Shown here: one piece after another, positions 25,471 through 34,314 of the stretch
How the letters are laid out: each line of letters starts with the position of its first letter
Position numbering within the stretch: the first letter of the stretch is position 1
NCBI GenBank assembly: GCA_030601885.1
Contig: JAUWAU010000029.1
Coordinates: forward strand, 1-64,000
Direction of reading: 5' to 3'
DNA length: 64,000 bases
Source: Armatimonadota bacterium
Lineage (GTDB): Bacteria > Armatimonadota > Zipacnadia > JAUWAU01
Position numbers and translations under genes: made by a program
Notes under the pieces: model-generated
The model's input: only the letters and a program-made list of their open reading frames with translations
Database searches by the model: none
What the model was told of the DNA's origin: nothing

Positions 25471-28107
25471 ATGAGAACGCTGTCCTTTTGCTTATGTGTG
25501 CTTGGTGTGAAGTTCGCACTCTGTGGGTGCGGACTCGCCGCGACGTACCATGTCGGCGTGACCGGCAATGATGAGAATCCGGGCACGCGCGACAAGCCTT
25601 TCCGGACGATAAACCGGGCGGCCGAGATGGCGAAGGCAGGCGATACGGTCATCGTCGGCCCAGGCCGCTACCACGAGTATGTCATCGTCCCGAATTCCGG
25701 CACGCCGGACAAGCCCATCACCTTCCGCGCGAGTGGCGAGGGCGAGACCATCGTGTCCGCAGCACATCCGCTCACCGGCTTCTCGAAGACCGCGGGGACG
25801 CGGAATGTGTACGAGGCTGACATCCGCGCCGCTTATCCACAAACGGGCGCTCTCGAATGCTACGGTTTGATCGATGACACCACGCTGTACGCCTACACCA
25901 TGCTCCCCTCGCTCGAGGCATGTGACGTGGTGCCGGCGAGCTTCTATCTGGATCGGAAGGCGCGGCGCATCTACGTGCACACGTCCGATTCCGGCGCGCC
26001 CTCTGCACACAAGCTTGAACTGAGCACCAAGTACGCCACGTTCTACGTGTCACCCGCCGTTTCGAGAAAGCCGGCCATGAGTGACATCATCATCGAAGGG
26101 TTTACCATTAAGCACGTGTGGCGCCAGCGCGCCGGCGCGGTCGTGTTCTCCCATAAGGCGCAGCGCGCCGTGCTGCGCAATTGCCGCATTGAGAACTGCT
26201 GGAGAGGCGTGGAGGTCTCGCAGGATGCGGAGGACTGCGTTGTCGAGAACTGCGACGTGGTGAACTGCGTTGACGGCATCCGCTTCTCCTACCTGCGCCG
26301 GGGGCGCGTGGTCAACAATCGCGTGGTCCGGCGGGGCGAGCATTGGCCCTATCAGCCGTCCAAGCCGAGTGTGGGGATCTACTTCTATTGTTTCTACCGC
26401 GACGGCGACAACATGGCCTGGATCCAGGACAACTACATCGAGGGTTACGGCAACGGTATCCGTCTCAAGTCGCCGGCGGTGGCCGTCTGCCGCAACAACA
26501 CGATGGTGGATTGCGCAGCCGGCATCCTGGCCCGCACCGGCCCGCGGCGCGAGTTCGTCAACAACCTGCTGATCAACTGCGACACGCCCCTGACGATCGC
26601 CGGCGAGGCATTGCCGGATGAGTTCGTGACCGACTACAATTGCGCCTACGACCACACCAACCCGACCAGAGCCGAAGAATGGCTGCGCACCTGGCGCGGG
26701 CTAAGCGGGCAGGCCCAGCACACTATCGTCGCTCCGCCTAAGATCACCGGGACGTGGCCGTATCCAATGTCTCTCTCCCCAGACAGCCCGTGCGTTGGGG
26801 CCGGCCAGAACGGTGCACACATCGGCTCACTCGCGGTGGCGGCTCCGGATCGGCCTTCGCAGGATCGACGCCCCCCGGTTGGACGGATCTCTTGCGGCGG
26901 GCAGGCCGTCGGGGGCGCCGCGGTGCTTATCCGTGATGCGAACGTGGCGCTGCAGATCGCCGCGCGGGACGGCGAAGGCCCGGTAACCGCGATGCGCTTT
27001 TCCAACGACGCAGAAAGGTGGTCCGCGCCGGTGCCCTTTGCCTGGGAGTATCCCTGGATTCTGGCTTCCGGCGACGGCAAGAAGGTCATCTACGCCCGGT
27101 TTCAAGACCAGGCGGGCAATTGGTCCGTCCCGGTGACCACGGAGGTGTGGTACGTCCGGAGGGCGCCCCCATTGGCCGGGGGAGCTGAAGCGGCGACGGA
27201 TCACAACCCACGGCACTATTATGTCAGCATGAACGGCAGCGACGACGGCCCCGGAACCGCCAAGGAGCCTTGGCGCACTCTGGCACAGCCCGCCCGCTCG
27301 GCGCTCCCCGGCGATACCGTTACCGTGCGCGCCGGCATCTACTACGAGCCGCTGGTGCCCTCCCGCGGCGGGACCTCGGAAGAGCGCCGGATTGCCTACC
27401 GGGCCGACGGGCGTGTCATCATCGAGCGCGGACAGAAGTGGCCGTTCGGTGTTCTGCTCCAGGACCTGAAGTTCGTGACCATCGAGGGATTCGAGTGTCG
27501 CGGCTACACTCGCTCGGGCGTCCACGTGGAGGGCTGCTCCGACATCGTCATCCGGCGCAACAAGATTCACTCGGGGCTCGCACAGCGCCTCACCCAGCGC
27601 AAACCGTATGTCGGCACCTACGGGCTGTACGTCAAGGAAAGCCAGCGCGTGAACGTGGAATACAATCAGCTTTTCTGGAACTCACACAACCTGGTGTTCT
27701 ATTTCACCAAGGACTGCCGCGCTGACCACAATACCACCATTGACACCGTGTACTCCGGCCTCGCGATTTGGGGGACCTACCCCGGCCTCAGGCTGACGAA
27801 CAACATCATCGTCCATAACGGGAACGCGCAGTTCTCCATTTCGCTGCCGCCCGAGTCCTTGACGAGCGATTACAATTGCCTGCTCAAAGCCGAGCGCAGC
27901 AAGTGCATGTTCGAAGTGACGAAGAGAAGGAAGGGGCGCGAGGGCTGGCAGACACTGGAAGAGTGGCAGAAGGACTTCGGCCTGGAGAGCCACAGCATTT
28001 CCGCTGATCCCTTGTTTGTTGATGAAGACAACGGCGATCTACGTTTGCGGGAGGCCTCTCCGTGCATCAGTGCAGCCATAGACGGCACGAACATGGGTGC
28101 GCTGTAG
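25471..28107 (+). CDS. secreted protein with two right-handed beta-helix modules
   Basis: Protein of about 878 residues with a signal peptide (MRTLSFCLCVLGVKFALCGC). Two parallel beta-helix modules are present, each opening with the same kind of segment: TYHVGVTGNDENPGTRDKPF (about 25) and HYYVSMNGSDDGPGTAKEPW (about 585). Each is followed by GDTV-x-V-x-G-x-Y and later Asn-rich rungs (VVENCDVVNCVDGIRFSYL; VIRRNKIHSGLAQR). Between them is a beta-sandwich-like segment (about 470-570). This is the architecture of DUF1565/NosD-type polysaccharide lyases or epimerases; no catalytic residue can be assigned by eye. ATG 25471 has GGAGG 8 nt upstream. Confidence 0.8.
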   Translation: MRTLSFCLCVLGVKFALCGCGLAATYHVGVTGNDENPGTRDKPFRTINRAAEMAKAGDTVIVGPGRYHEYVIVPNSGTPDKPITFRASGEGETIVSAAHPLTGFSKTAGTRNVYEADIRAAYPQTGALECYGLIDDTTLYAYTMLPSLEACDVVPASFYLDRKARRIYVHTSDSGAPSAHKLELSTKYATFYVSPAVSRKPAMSDIIIEGFTIKHVWRQRAGAVVFSHKAQRAVLRNCRIENCWRGVEVSQDAEDCVVENCDVVNCVDGIRFSYLRRGRVVNNRVVRRGEHWPYQPSKPSVGIYFYCFYRDGDNMAWIQDNYIEGYGNGIRLKSPAVAVCRNNTMVDCAAGILARTGPRREFVNNLLINCDTPLTIAGEALPDEFVTDYNCAYDHTNPTRAEEWLRTWRGLSGQAQHTIVAPPKITGTWPYPMSLSPDSPCVGAGQNGAHIGSLAVAAPDRPSQDRRPPVGRISCGGQAVGGAAVLIRDANVALQIAARDGEGPVTAMRFSNDAERWSAPVPFAWEYPWILASGDGKKVIYARFQDQAGNWSVPVTTEVWYVRRAPPLAGGAEAATDHNPRHYYVSMNGSDDGPGTAKEPWRTLAQPARSALPGDTVTVRAGIYYEPLVPSRGGTSEERRIAYRADGRVIIERGQKWPFGVLLQDLKFVTIEGFECRGYTRSGVHVEGCSDIVIRRNKIHSGLAQRLTQRKPYVGTYGLYVKESQRVNVEYNQLFWNSHNLVFYFTKDCRADHNTTIDTVYSGLAIWGTYPGLRLTNNIIVHNGNAQFSISLPPESLTSDYNCLLKAERSKCMFEVTKRRKGREGWQTLEEWQKDFGLESHSISADPLFVDEDNGDLRLREASPCISAAIDGTNMGAL

Positions 28108-28164
28108 CTGCCAATAAGAGCGGGAGTGCAGTTCGGCCCGCGCACTCTTTGGGGGAGGGCGAGC

Positions 28165-29316
28165 ATGGCAGATTGCCTGGTGCTGGCGAGCTTTTCTACG
28201 ACGTTGTTGGCCGTGGTATGTGCCCTCGCGCCTTCGGCGGGCGCCAGGGCGGCGGAAGGAATGGTCTTCCCCGGAAAAGGGTGGCAAGAGGCGAGCCCCG
28301 AATCCCAGAGCGTGGACTCGGCGAAGCTCAATTCCGCCGTCACGTACCTGAAAGAGAACTCCGGCCGGGACGGCGTCAACGAGCTCGTCATCGTCCGCAA
28401 CGGCTGCATGATCCGGAAGGGCAGCAACATCGACAAGATGCACGGCGTGTGGTCCCTCACGAAGTCGTTCACCAGCACGGTGCTCGGGCTGCTCATCGAC
28501 GACGGCAAGGCCTCGCTCGACACGCTCGCCAAGGATCACCTGCCCGGCATGGCCGAGCACTACCGAACCGTGGCCCTGCGGCACTTCACGACCATGACGT
28601 CCGGGTACCGGGCCAAGGGTGACGAGCCCCGCGGCGGCTATGCCCATGGCCCCAGCAAGACCCCATTCACCCCGAGCAGCACCGCGTTGTTTACGCCGCC
28701 GGGGTCGAAGTATGCCTACTGGGACTCAGCGATGAACCAGTTCGCCAACGTCCTGACGCGCATCGCCGGTGAGCCAATCGAGGAGCTTTTCGCGCGGCGG
28801 ATCGCCGATCCCATCGGCATGGACCGCGCCAAGTGGGACTGGGGGGATTTCGGCGAGGTGGACGGCATCGTGGTGAACGGCGGGTCGGGCAACAGCAACA
28901 ACCACATCTTCATCTCAGCCCGGGAGTTGGCCCGCTTTGGGCACCTGTTTCTGAACCGGGGCAAGTGGAAGGGCAGGCAGTTGATCAGTGCGTCATGGGT
29001 CGATGCGGCGACCTCGGTGCAGGTACCCGCGTCCACGCCCGTGGGACACGAGTACAGCGTCGGACGTCCCGGCGCCTATGGGTACAACTGGTGGGCGAAC
29101 GGCATCAAGGCCGACGGCACGCGCAAGTGGCCGGGCGCGCCCGCCGGCACCTATGCGGCCAGCGGCTACAACAACAACGATATGTTCGTCATTCCGGAAT
29201 GGCGCATGGTCATCGTGCGCCTGGGCCTGGACGGCAAGGACGGCAACATACCCGATGCCACATACGGCGCCTTTCTCGGCAAAGTGGGCCAGGCGATCAT
29301 GGGTGGCGAAACCTAA
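28165..29316 (+). CDS. serine hydrolase, class C beta-lactamase family
   Basis: Secreted protein of about 383 residues with a signal peptide (about 1-30, ending GARA). The active-site SxxK is in GVWSLTKSFT (S97, K100). A Tyr motif appears as YAYWDSAMNQ and a late Gly-rich strand precedes the C-terminus. The family includes esterases, D-aminopeptidases and penicillin-binding-like enzymes, so beta-lactam hydrolysis is not implied. The start at ATG 28165 is preferred over a frame beginning 39 bases upstream because it begins the signal peptide and follows a GGGGGAGGG stretch. It lies 57 bases after the beta-helix gene and is probably cotranscribed with it. Confidence 0.8.
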   Translation: MADCLVLASFSTTLLAVVCALAPSAGARAAEGMVFPGKGWQEASPESQSVDSAKLNSAVTYLKENSGRDGVNELVIVRNGCMIRKGSNIDKMHGVWSLTKSFTSTVLGLLIDDGKASLDTLAKDHLPGMAEHYRTVALRHFTTMTSGYRAKGDEPRGGYAHGPSKTPFTPSSTALFTPPGSKYAYWDSAMNQFANVLTRIAGEPIEELFARRIADPIGMDRAKWDWGDFGEVDGIVVNGGSGNSNNHIFISARELARFGHLFLNRGKWKGRQLISASWVDAATSVQVPASTPVGHEYSVGRPGAYGYNWWANGIKADGTRKWPGAPAGTYAASGYNNNDMFVIPEWRMVIVRLGLDGKDGNIPDATYGAFLGKVGQAIMGGET

Positions 29317-29446
29317 GGTGAGCCAAAGGCGCGGTAGCAGACGGCGACCGCATCGGCCGACCACGGGCGTGGACTCCACAGGCCGCGGGGGAAGACACGA
29401 CCCGCGTCACCAGCGAAGCCGCAAGCCGGGAATGAGGGAGAGCAAC

Positions 29447-31801
29447 ATGAGTGACCGCTCGGGCGCCGGCACGCTGTGGTCGGTCTCGCTGATCATTGCA
29501 CTACTGTGCCCACCGGTCGGTTCCGCAGGTGCTGCGGAAGACCCGACCCGCACCCACAACCTCGACGAGCTGGCGGCGCGCGATGGCAACAAGCCGTACG
29601 AGCTTCTCGTCAAGGATGGCCTCTACGCCTCAGAGCGGACCATCTTCCACGACACCGTGACCGGTGCCGAGATGTGGCGCCTTACGCACGAGCGCGCCAA
29701 CGATCGCCACGTGTACTACGACGTCCCCGCCTGGAACGTTGACGGGTCGGTGATGTACCTCCTGCACGGCGGCGACGTGGGCTCCAATCAGTGGCTGGTG
29801 GCGGCGGACTGCTCCTGGATGCGGCCCGCGGATCCCAGCGGCCGCCACTTCACCAATCCGCAGTGGTCCTGGCGCGATCGGCGCTGGATCTACTACCTGA
29901 GGGAGGGCCGCGTCGAGAGGTTCGACTGGACGACGGGCCGGAGCGTGGAGCTTTTCGACCTCGCGGGGGCCACCGGCATTCCGCCTCGCAGCTTCCGCCT
30001 GCAGCCGCCGCACCCCCTCGATGACAGGTTGCTGTTTGACTCGCGCTCCAGCGGCCGCTTCTTCGTGCTCAACGCCGACGGCAGCGGCTTCCGCGAGATC
30101 CCCACCGACGGCCGTTGGGCCACGGGCGACGCGATTCACCGTACCCGCTGGACGAAGTCGGCGGACTATCAGGTGTTTCTCGGGCAGAATCGGCGCCTCG
30201 ATGCCGACGGTAATCGCATCGACGAGAGTGTGCAATGCCTCGCCGACCTCGACGGGACGCTGACGAACTGCAACATCGGCGACATGGACCGAGGCGGCCA
30301 CCCGGATACCACCGTGGACGGCGAGTGGATCACGGGCTCGTACCGACCGCCCAAGGGCGCGATCAACATCATCCACCGGAGCGGCGACCAGAAGACGGCC
30401 CGGCGGATCTTCTACTCCGCCACCGATCACCACTCCTCGAACACCTGGGACGGCCGCTGGCACATCACGGACAACAGCGTCCCCGAGGGCGGCACCCCGA
30501 TCGACATACGGGGCCTGACGACGATCGACTCCCACGTGCTCGTCTCGCTCGATGGCCGGGCGCAGATCATCCTGCATTACCATTACTCATCCTACGGCCG
30601 CGATGAGAACACCCACCCCGCCCCGGTCTCCAGTCCGGACGGCACGAAGATCATGTACGACTCGGACATGCTGGCGAGGGGTGAGATCAAACGGGAGTCT
30701 ACCGGAAACGCCGACGTCTGGATCGTGGTCGTTCGCCGGCCCTTCCCGGCGCGCAATCTCACGGCATCAGTACGGAACGGGGAGATTCGACTGACGTGGC
30801 AGCGGCCGCTGCATGCGGAGAAAGAGATCTATTGGCACTCGGGCAACCTCGCCCGCGAGATCGAGGGATACTGCGTCCTGCGTGCCGAGCAAAGCGGCGG
30901 GCCGTATGCGCAGATCCACGACGGCATCGTGACGGGGACATCGTACACCGATCGCAGCGCAGAGCCGGGGAAGGCCTACTACTACGTCGTCCAGGCCGTG
31001 GAGCATTCGGGGCTCGCGAGCCTCTACTCAAACGAGGTCTGCGCCAGCACGTCGAGCGCTGCCTGGCAGGGCGAAGTGCGCCATTTCTACGAGGCGGAAT
31101 ACGGCCAACTCGCGCTGCTCATGGTGCCGCAGATGGAGTGGCAGGACGCCTCGGGCGGCTGGTACGTCGGCACCTTCGCCATGGCGCCCGATCCGAATTA
31201 CCCGCTGGAGCCGTATCCGGCCAAGGTCGCCATCACGGTGAACGCGCCGAAGGCGGGCGGCTATGCCCTCTGGGCCCGCGTGCGGCAGTACGGTGAATCG
31301 GGCGCGTTCTCCGTGTCGCTGGACGACGAGCGCGCCCGAGAGCTGGCGGCGCCTCAGGGCGAGTGGGGGTGGGTGCGACTCGCGGGCACCATCGAGCTAT
31401 CGGCCGGGCCGCACGAGGTCGTCCTCTCGACAATGGACGGGTCGGTGGGCCTCGACGCCATCTGTCTGACGGATGACTCCGGTTTCACTCCCTCCGGGCT
31501 GGGCACGTGGGATACGGAGCCGCCGGCTCCACCCGAAGGCCTGACCGTGAGCCGGATCGATGCGACCACGAACCGGGTGAGCTGGTCGCCCTCGAAGCAG
31601 CGCGACTTCCACCACTACAACGTCTACTGCGGCCGCGACGCCGAGTACGCCCCCACCAACCACCGGCTCCTCCTCTCGCCTACCGATACCGAGATCATCG
31701 ACTGGGGCATACCGCCCGGCTGGAACACCGTCTACAAAGTCACCGCCGTGGACCGCTTCGGCAACGAGTCTGCGCCCGTCGTGCTTCCACCGCAGGGCTG
31801 A
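29447..31801 (+). CDS. secreted beta-propeller protein with Fn3-like and carbohydrate-binding-like domains
   Basis: Protein of about 784 residues. After a signal peptide (ending PPVGSAGAAE) residues about 30-420 look like a TolB/oligogalacturonate-lyase type propeller (TGAEMWRLTHERANDRHVYY, GSVMYLLHGGDVGSNQWLVA, SPDGTKIMYDSDM). Two fibronectin III-like domains follow (ARNLTASVRNGEIRLTWQRP near 430; EGLTVSRIDATTNRVSWSPS near 700). Between them lies a sandwich with EAEYGQLALLMVPQMEW and DAICLTDDSG, similar to carbohydrate-binding modules. Pectin or uronate degradation is plausible given the pectate lyase nearby, but is inferred. ATG 29447 has GAGGGAG 6 nt upstream; ATG 29432 is an alternative. 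Confidence 0.7.
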   Translation: MSDRSGAGTLWSVSLIIALLCPPVGSAGAAEDPTRTHNLDELAARDGNKPYELLVKDGLYASERTIFHDTVTGAEMWRLTHERANDRHVYYDVPAWNVDGSVMYLLHGGDVGSNQWLVAADCSWMRPADPSGRHFTNPQWSWRDRRWIYYLREGRVERFDWTTGRSVELFDLAGATGIPPRSFRLQPPHPLDDRLLFDSRSSGRFFVLNADGSGFREIPTDGRWATGDAIHRTRWTKSADYQVFLGQNRRLDADGNRIDESVQCLADLDGTLTNCNIGDMDRGGHPDTTVDGEWITGSYRPPKGAINIIHRSGDQKTARRIFYSATDHHSSNTWDGRWHITDNSVPEGGTPIDIRGLTTIDSHVLVSLDGRAQIILHYHYSSYGRDENTHPAPVSSPDGTKIMYDSDMLARGEIKRESTGNADVWIVVVRRPFPARNLTASVRNGEIRLTWQRPLHAEKEIYWHSGNLAREIEGYCVLRAEQSGGPYAQIHDGIVTGTSYTDRSAEPGKAYYYVVQAVEHSGLASLYSNEVCASTSSAAWQGEVRHFYEAEYGQLALLMVPQMEWQDASGGWYVGTFAMAPDPNYPLEPYPAKVAITVNAPKAGGYALWARVRQYGESGAFSVSLDDERARELAAPQGEWGWVRLAGTIELSAGPHEVVLSTMDGSVGLDAICLTDDSGFTPSGLGTWDTEPPAPPEGLTVSRIDATTNRVSWSPSKQRDFHHYNVYCGRDAEYAPTNHRLLLSPTDTEIIDWGIPPGWNTVYKVTAVDRFGNESAPVVLPPQG

Positions 31802-31806
31802 GGGGA

Positions 31807-31835
31807 CTGACGAAAGCGGGACTTGGTGGTATAAT
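31807..31835 (+). promoter_or_regulatory. sigma-70 type promoter of the toxin-antitoxin pair
   Basis: CTGACG (31807-31812), 17 bases, then a perfect TATAAT (31830-31835), beginning six bases after the stop of the upstream gene. Transcription from about 31842 would leave a leader of under 20 nt. Confidence 0.65.
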
Positions 31836-31859
31836 CAGGCCGGAGGGAGCGTGAGGAGA

Positions 31860-32090
31860 ATGCGCATATTGGAGACGACGGCCATCTATGAAGAGGGCGT
31901 CCTGAAGCCGGAGCAGGAGCTCGAGATCCCGGAGCACCAGCGGGTGAAGCTGCGCATCGAGGTGGGGCCCCGGTGCAAGAAGACGGGCAAGTACTCGATG
32001 CGGGGTCTCATCGGTCTTGGCAAAGAGGTCTGGGAAGGCGTCGATGCGCAGGAGTACGTACGGGAGGAGCGGAGGAGTTGGGAACGCTGA
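31860..32090 (+). CDS. antitoxin, AF2212/DUF104-like family
   Basis: Small protein of 76 residues. MRILETTAIYEEGVLKPEQE followed by EIPEHQRVKLRIE is the DUF104/AF2212 pattern (a short beta-barrel of the form AxYExGxLKPxxxLxLxEGxxV), a family of antitoxins usually paired with PIN toxins. The C-terminal half (KYSMRGLIGLGKEVWEGVDA, VREERRSWER) should wrap the toxin. The start may be ATG 31860 or GTG 31851; the latter has GGAGGG 3-4 nt upstream. It overlaps the PIN gene start by 13 bases and has its own promoter. Confidence 0.8.
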   Translation: MRILETTAIYEEGVLKPEQELEIPEHQRVKLRIEVGPRCKKTGKYSMRGLIGLGKEVWEGVDAQEYVREERRSWER

Positions 32091-32542
32091 GCGATGAGCT
32101 TGAGCGATGCGCCTTGATAGCCATCGACACCCCGCCCTTCATCTACTTCTTCGAACGGCATCCTCAATTCCTACCCATGTCGGAGTCTGTCATCTCCCGC
32201 TGCGACGACCTGGATGATCCGCTGCAAGCGATCACCTCCGTGATAACTGTCACCGAGGTGATGGTCAGACCGTTTCAGTTAGGCCAACACGAGCTCGCGA
32301 GGGCGTATGAGCGGAGGCTGACGGGCCAACGAGGACTTACCGTCATCCCGGTTGACACGGACATTGCGGCCCGCGCTGCTGAGCTCCGTGCCCGGTATCG
32401 CTTTCCAGTGCCAGACGCCGTCCAGCTCGCCACAGCCATCGAGACCGGCTGCCAGCTCTTCGTGACCAATGACTCTCGGTTGCGGAGGGTGACAGAGATC
32501 CCCATCGCTGTGCTCAGCGACTACCTCGCAGCAGGCTCGTGA
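32078..32542 (+). CDS. PIN-domain toxin (VapC-like ribonuclease)
   Basis: Protein of about 154 residues. The PIN-fold acidic residues are visible: Asp in LIAIDTPPFIYFFE (about residue 15), Glu in VITVTEVMVRP, Asp in FPVPDAVQLATAI and Asp in LFVTNDSRLR. Such toxins cut specific RNAs in a metal-dependent way and are held by the antitoxin. There is no ATG near the start; TTG 32078 is proposed because GGGAGGA lies 9 nt upstream and it overlaps the antitoxin gene, giving translational coupling. A TTG at 32114 would cut away the lead-in to the first strand. Confidence 0.8.
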   Translation: MGTLSDELERCALIAIDTPPFIYFFERHPQFLPMSESVISRCDDLDDPLQAITSVITVTEVMVRPFQLGQHELARAYERRLTGQRGLTVIPVDTDIAARAAELRARYRFPVPDAVQLATAIETGCQLFVTNDSRLRRVTEIPIAVLSDYLAAGS

Positions 32543-32545
32543 GCC

Positions 32546-32575
32546 TTGACCCCCCTGCTCCTACGGCGCTACAAT
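32546..32575 (+). promoter_or_regulatory. sigma-70 type promoter of the NtrC-like regulator
   Basis: TTGACC (32546-32551), 18 bases, TACAAT (32570-32575), located directly after the toxin stop. It implies a leader of about 43 nt before the ATG at 32625 and separate expression of the regulator. Confidence 0.6.
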
Positions 32576-32624
32576 AGCCTCACACGGTGCCATAGTGTCG
32601 CTATTGGCTGCATGGTGACCTACC

Positions 32625-34022
32625 ATGCCCGAACGCATCCTCGTCGTCGATGATCAACAGGAAACCTGCGAGCTCCTCGAGGAGGCCCTCGGCAGGGCCG
32701 GCTATGAGGTGGCGTGCGCGGCCGATGGCGAGGCCGCTGTCGAGGCCGTGAAGTCCAGCCGCAATGGTTACGACCTCATCGTGCTGGATCTTGACTTCGG
32801 CCCCGCCAAGCCCGACGGGCTCAGCGCCCTGGCGGAGCTGAAGCGCATCGACGGCGACCTCCCCGTCGTCATGCTCAGCGGCAAGGGCACCATCGAGACG
32901 GCCGTTCAGGCCATGCACGCCGGCGCCGCCGACTTCGTCGAGAAGACCCCGTACATGGCCGACGCCCTCCTGCCCGCCGTGCGTCGGGAGCTGCGGGCCG
33001 CCTCGCAACTCCGGAAGACGCGCGAGCTGCAGAGCCAGAACGTGGCGCTGGCGCGGGAGCGGGACTACTTCCGCGAGCGTATGCGGCAGAGCTACGACAT
33101 CATCGGCGACAGCGCTCCGATGCAGGAGATGCTGCGGCTCGTCGAGGCGGTCGCCTCGCTCCCCCGACCGGTACTGATCTGCGGAGAGCGGGGAACGGGG
33201 AAAGAGCTGGTTGCCGCCGCCATACACTACGAGGGATCCCGCGCCGATGGGCCCTTTGTGGTGGTCAACTGCGCGGCCATCGCCGAGGGGCTCCTGGAGT
33301 GCGAGTTGTTCGGCCAGGAGGAGAACGCCTTCGACGGCGCGCCCTTCAAGCTCGGCCGATTCGAGATCGCCGACAACGGGACGCTGTTCCTGGACGAGAT
33401 CGGCAACATGTCCCCGGACTTCCAGGCGAAGATACTGCGCGTTATCGAGTACCAGAGCTTCGAGCGCGTGCAGGGCACGGAGCGCATCGACGTCGATGTC
33501 CGCATCATTGCCGCCACGAACACCGACATCCAACGGGCCATTGAGAGCGGCAGCTTCCGCCCCGACCTCTATGACCGGATCGCCTTCCAGGTGATTCACC
33601 TTCCGCCGCTCCGGGACAAGAAAGAGGACATCCCCGCCCTCTGCGAGCATTTCATTGCCCGCTTTGCCGAGGAGATCGCCGGTCTGGAGCCCAAGCCGGT
33701 CTCCGCCAAGGCGTTGGAGCGGCTCGCGCCATACGACTGGCCAGGCAACGTGCGCGAGCTCAAGAACGTCATCGAGGGGGCGCTCTGTCGGGCCGCGGGG
33801 CCAGAGATCGGCCCCGGCGACCTGCTCCTCCCGCGAGCCGACACTGCGGAGACGGCGGACGTCTTCCCGGAGAAAGTCGCATCCTTCGAGAAATCCCTCC
33901 TTCTGGAGGCGCTCGAGCGCAGCAACTGGAACCAGAAGAGGGCTGCCGCGGCACTCGGACTCAAGTACGACCAGTTGAGGCACCTATACAAGAAGTACGA
34001 CTTGCGCGCCCGGCGGCCGTGA
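32625..34022 (+). CDS. NtrC-family response regulator with atypical sigma-54 loop
   Basis: Protein of 465 residues in three domains. Receiver (1-120): acidic pair D9-D10, phospho-acceptor D55 in LIVLDLDFG, Lys near 106 in FVEKT. AAA+ (about 145-385): Walker A GERGTGKE (about 187-194), Walker B GTLFLDEIGN, sensor region FRPDLYDRIAFQVIHLPPLR. Fis-type helix-turn-helix (about 430-462): NQKRAAAALGLKYDQLRHLY. The loop that contacts sigma-54, GAFTGA in the family, reads NAFDGA (N234-A239, bases 33324-33341). No histidine kinase is adjacent. It precedes the pspA/flotillin operon, which has a sigma-54 type promoter, so it is the likely activator, in the position PspF holds in enterobacteria. Confidence 0.85.
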   Translation: MPERILVVDDQQETCELLEEALGRAGYEVACAADGEAAVEAVKSSRNGYDLIVLDLDFGPAKPDGLSALAELKRIDGDLPVVMLSGKGTIETAVQAMHAGAADFVEKTPYMADALLPAVRRELRAASQLRKTRELQSQNVALARERDYFRERMRQSYDIIGDSAPMQEMLRLVEAVASLPRPVLICGERGTGKELVAAAIHYEGSRADGPFVVVNCAAIAEGLLECELFGQEENAFDGAPFKLGRFEIADNGTLFLDEIGNMSPDFQAKILRVIEYQSFERVQGTERIDVDVRIIAATNTDIQRAIESGSFRPDLYDRIAFQVIHLPPLRDKKEDIPALCEHFIARFAEEIAGLEPKPVSAKALERLAPYDWPGNVRELKNVIEGALCRAAGPEIGPGDLLLPRADTAETADVFPEKVASFEKSLLLEALERSNWNQKRAAAALGLKYDQLRHLYKKYDLRARRP

Positions 34023-34040
34023 ATTCTCGCCGTGGAAGCG

Positions 34041-34069
34041 CTGACGAGCGCCTCCGTCTCAGCCGTCAG
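34041..34069 (+). promoter_or_regulatory. possible activator binding site (UAS) for the psp operon
   Basis: The inverted repeat CTGACG (34041-34046) and CGTCAG (34064-34069) lies about 70-95 bases upstream of the -24 element, the normal distance for an enhancer of a sigma-54 activator. The arms are only 6 bp, so this is tentative. Confidence 0.35.
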
Positions 34070-34134
34070 TGGGTCTGAGAGCCAACCAGTTGGTGCTTTT
34101 TGCCGCTCCGAAGTGACTTGTGGGGCCGCCGGGG

Positions 34135-34151
34135 TTGGCAGATTCATTGCA
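34135..34151 (+). promoter_or_regulatory. sigma-54 type -24/-12 promoter of the psp/flotillin operon
   Basis: TTGGCAGATTCATTGCA has GG at 34137-34138 and GC at 34149-34150, exactly 10 bases apart, and matches the consensus TGGCAC-N5-TTGCA except at two positions between the boxes. Transcription would start near 34162, about 150 nt before the first pspA start. Confidence 0.65.
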
Positions 34152-34314
34152 GACAAACGAGCAGCACGCCCGCCTCGGAGTGGTGGAGGCGCAACGCCAG
34201 GAGAAGCGGCCAAGAGCGTTCGGGGCGGGCGAGCGCCGGTCACTCCTGCGGATGCTGAGAATCGGCGGGGATGGCCGGCGCTCGAAAAGACGGAGTTCGG
34301 CGGAGGTGTCCACA

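Noticed and set aside
28165-29316. Antibiotic-resistance beta-lactamase
   Set aside because: Only the SxxK and general fold marks of the wide serine-hydrolase family are visible, and the context is carbohydrate use, so resistance is not supported.
32601-33983. 460-codon minus-strand open frame
   Set aside because: It is antisense to the NtrC-like regulator, whose three domains are all intact.
34081-34103. Rho-independent terminator after the NtrC-like gene
   Set aside because: The CCAAC/GTTGG stem is only 4-5 bp with almost no loop and the T-run is short and offset, so it is too weak to call.
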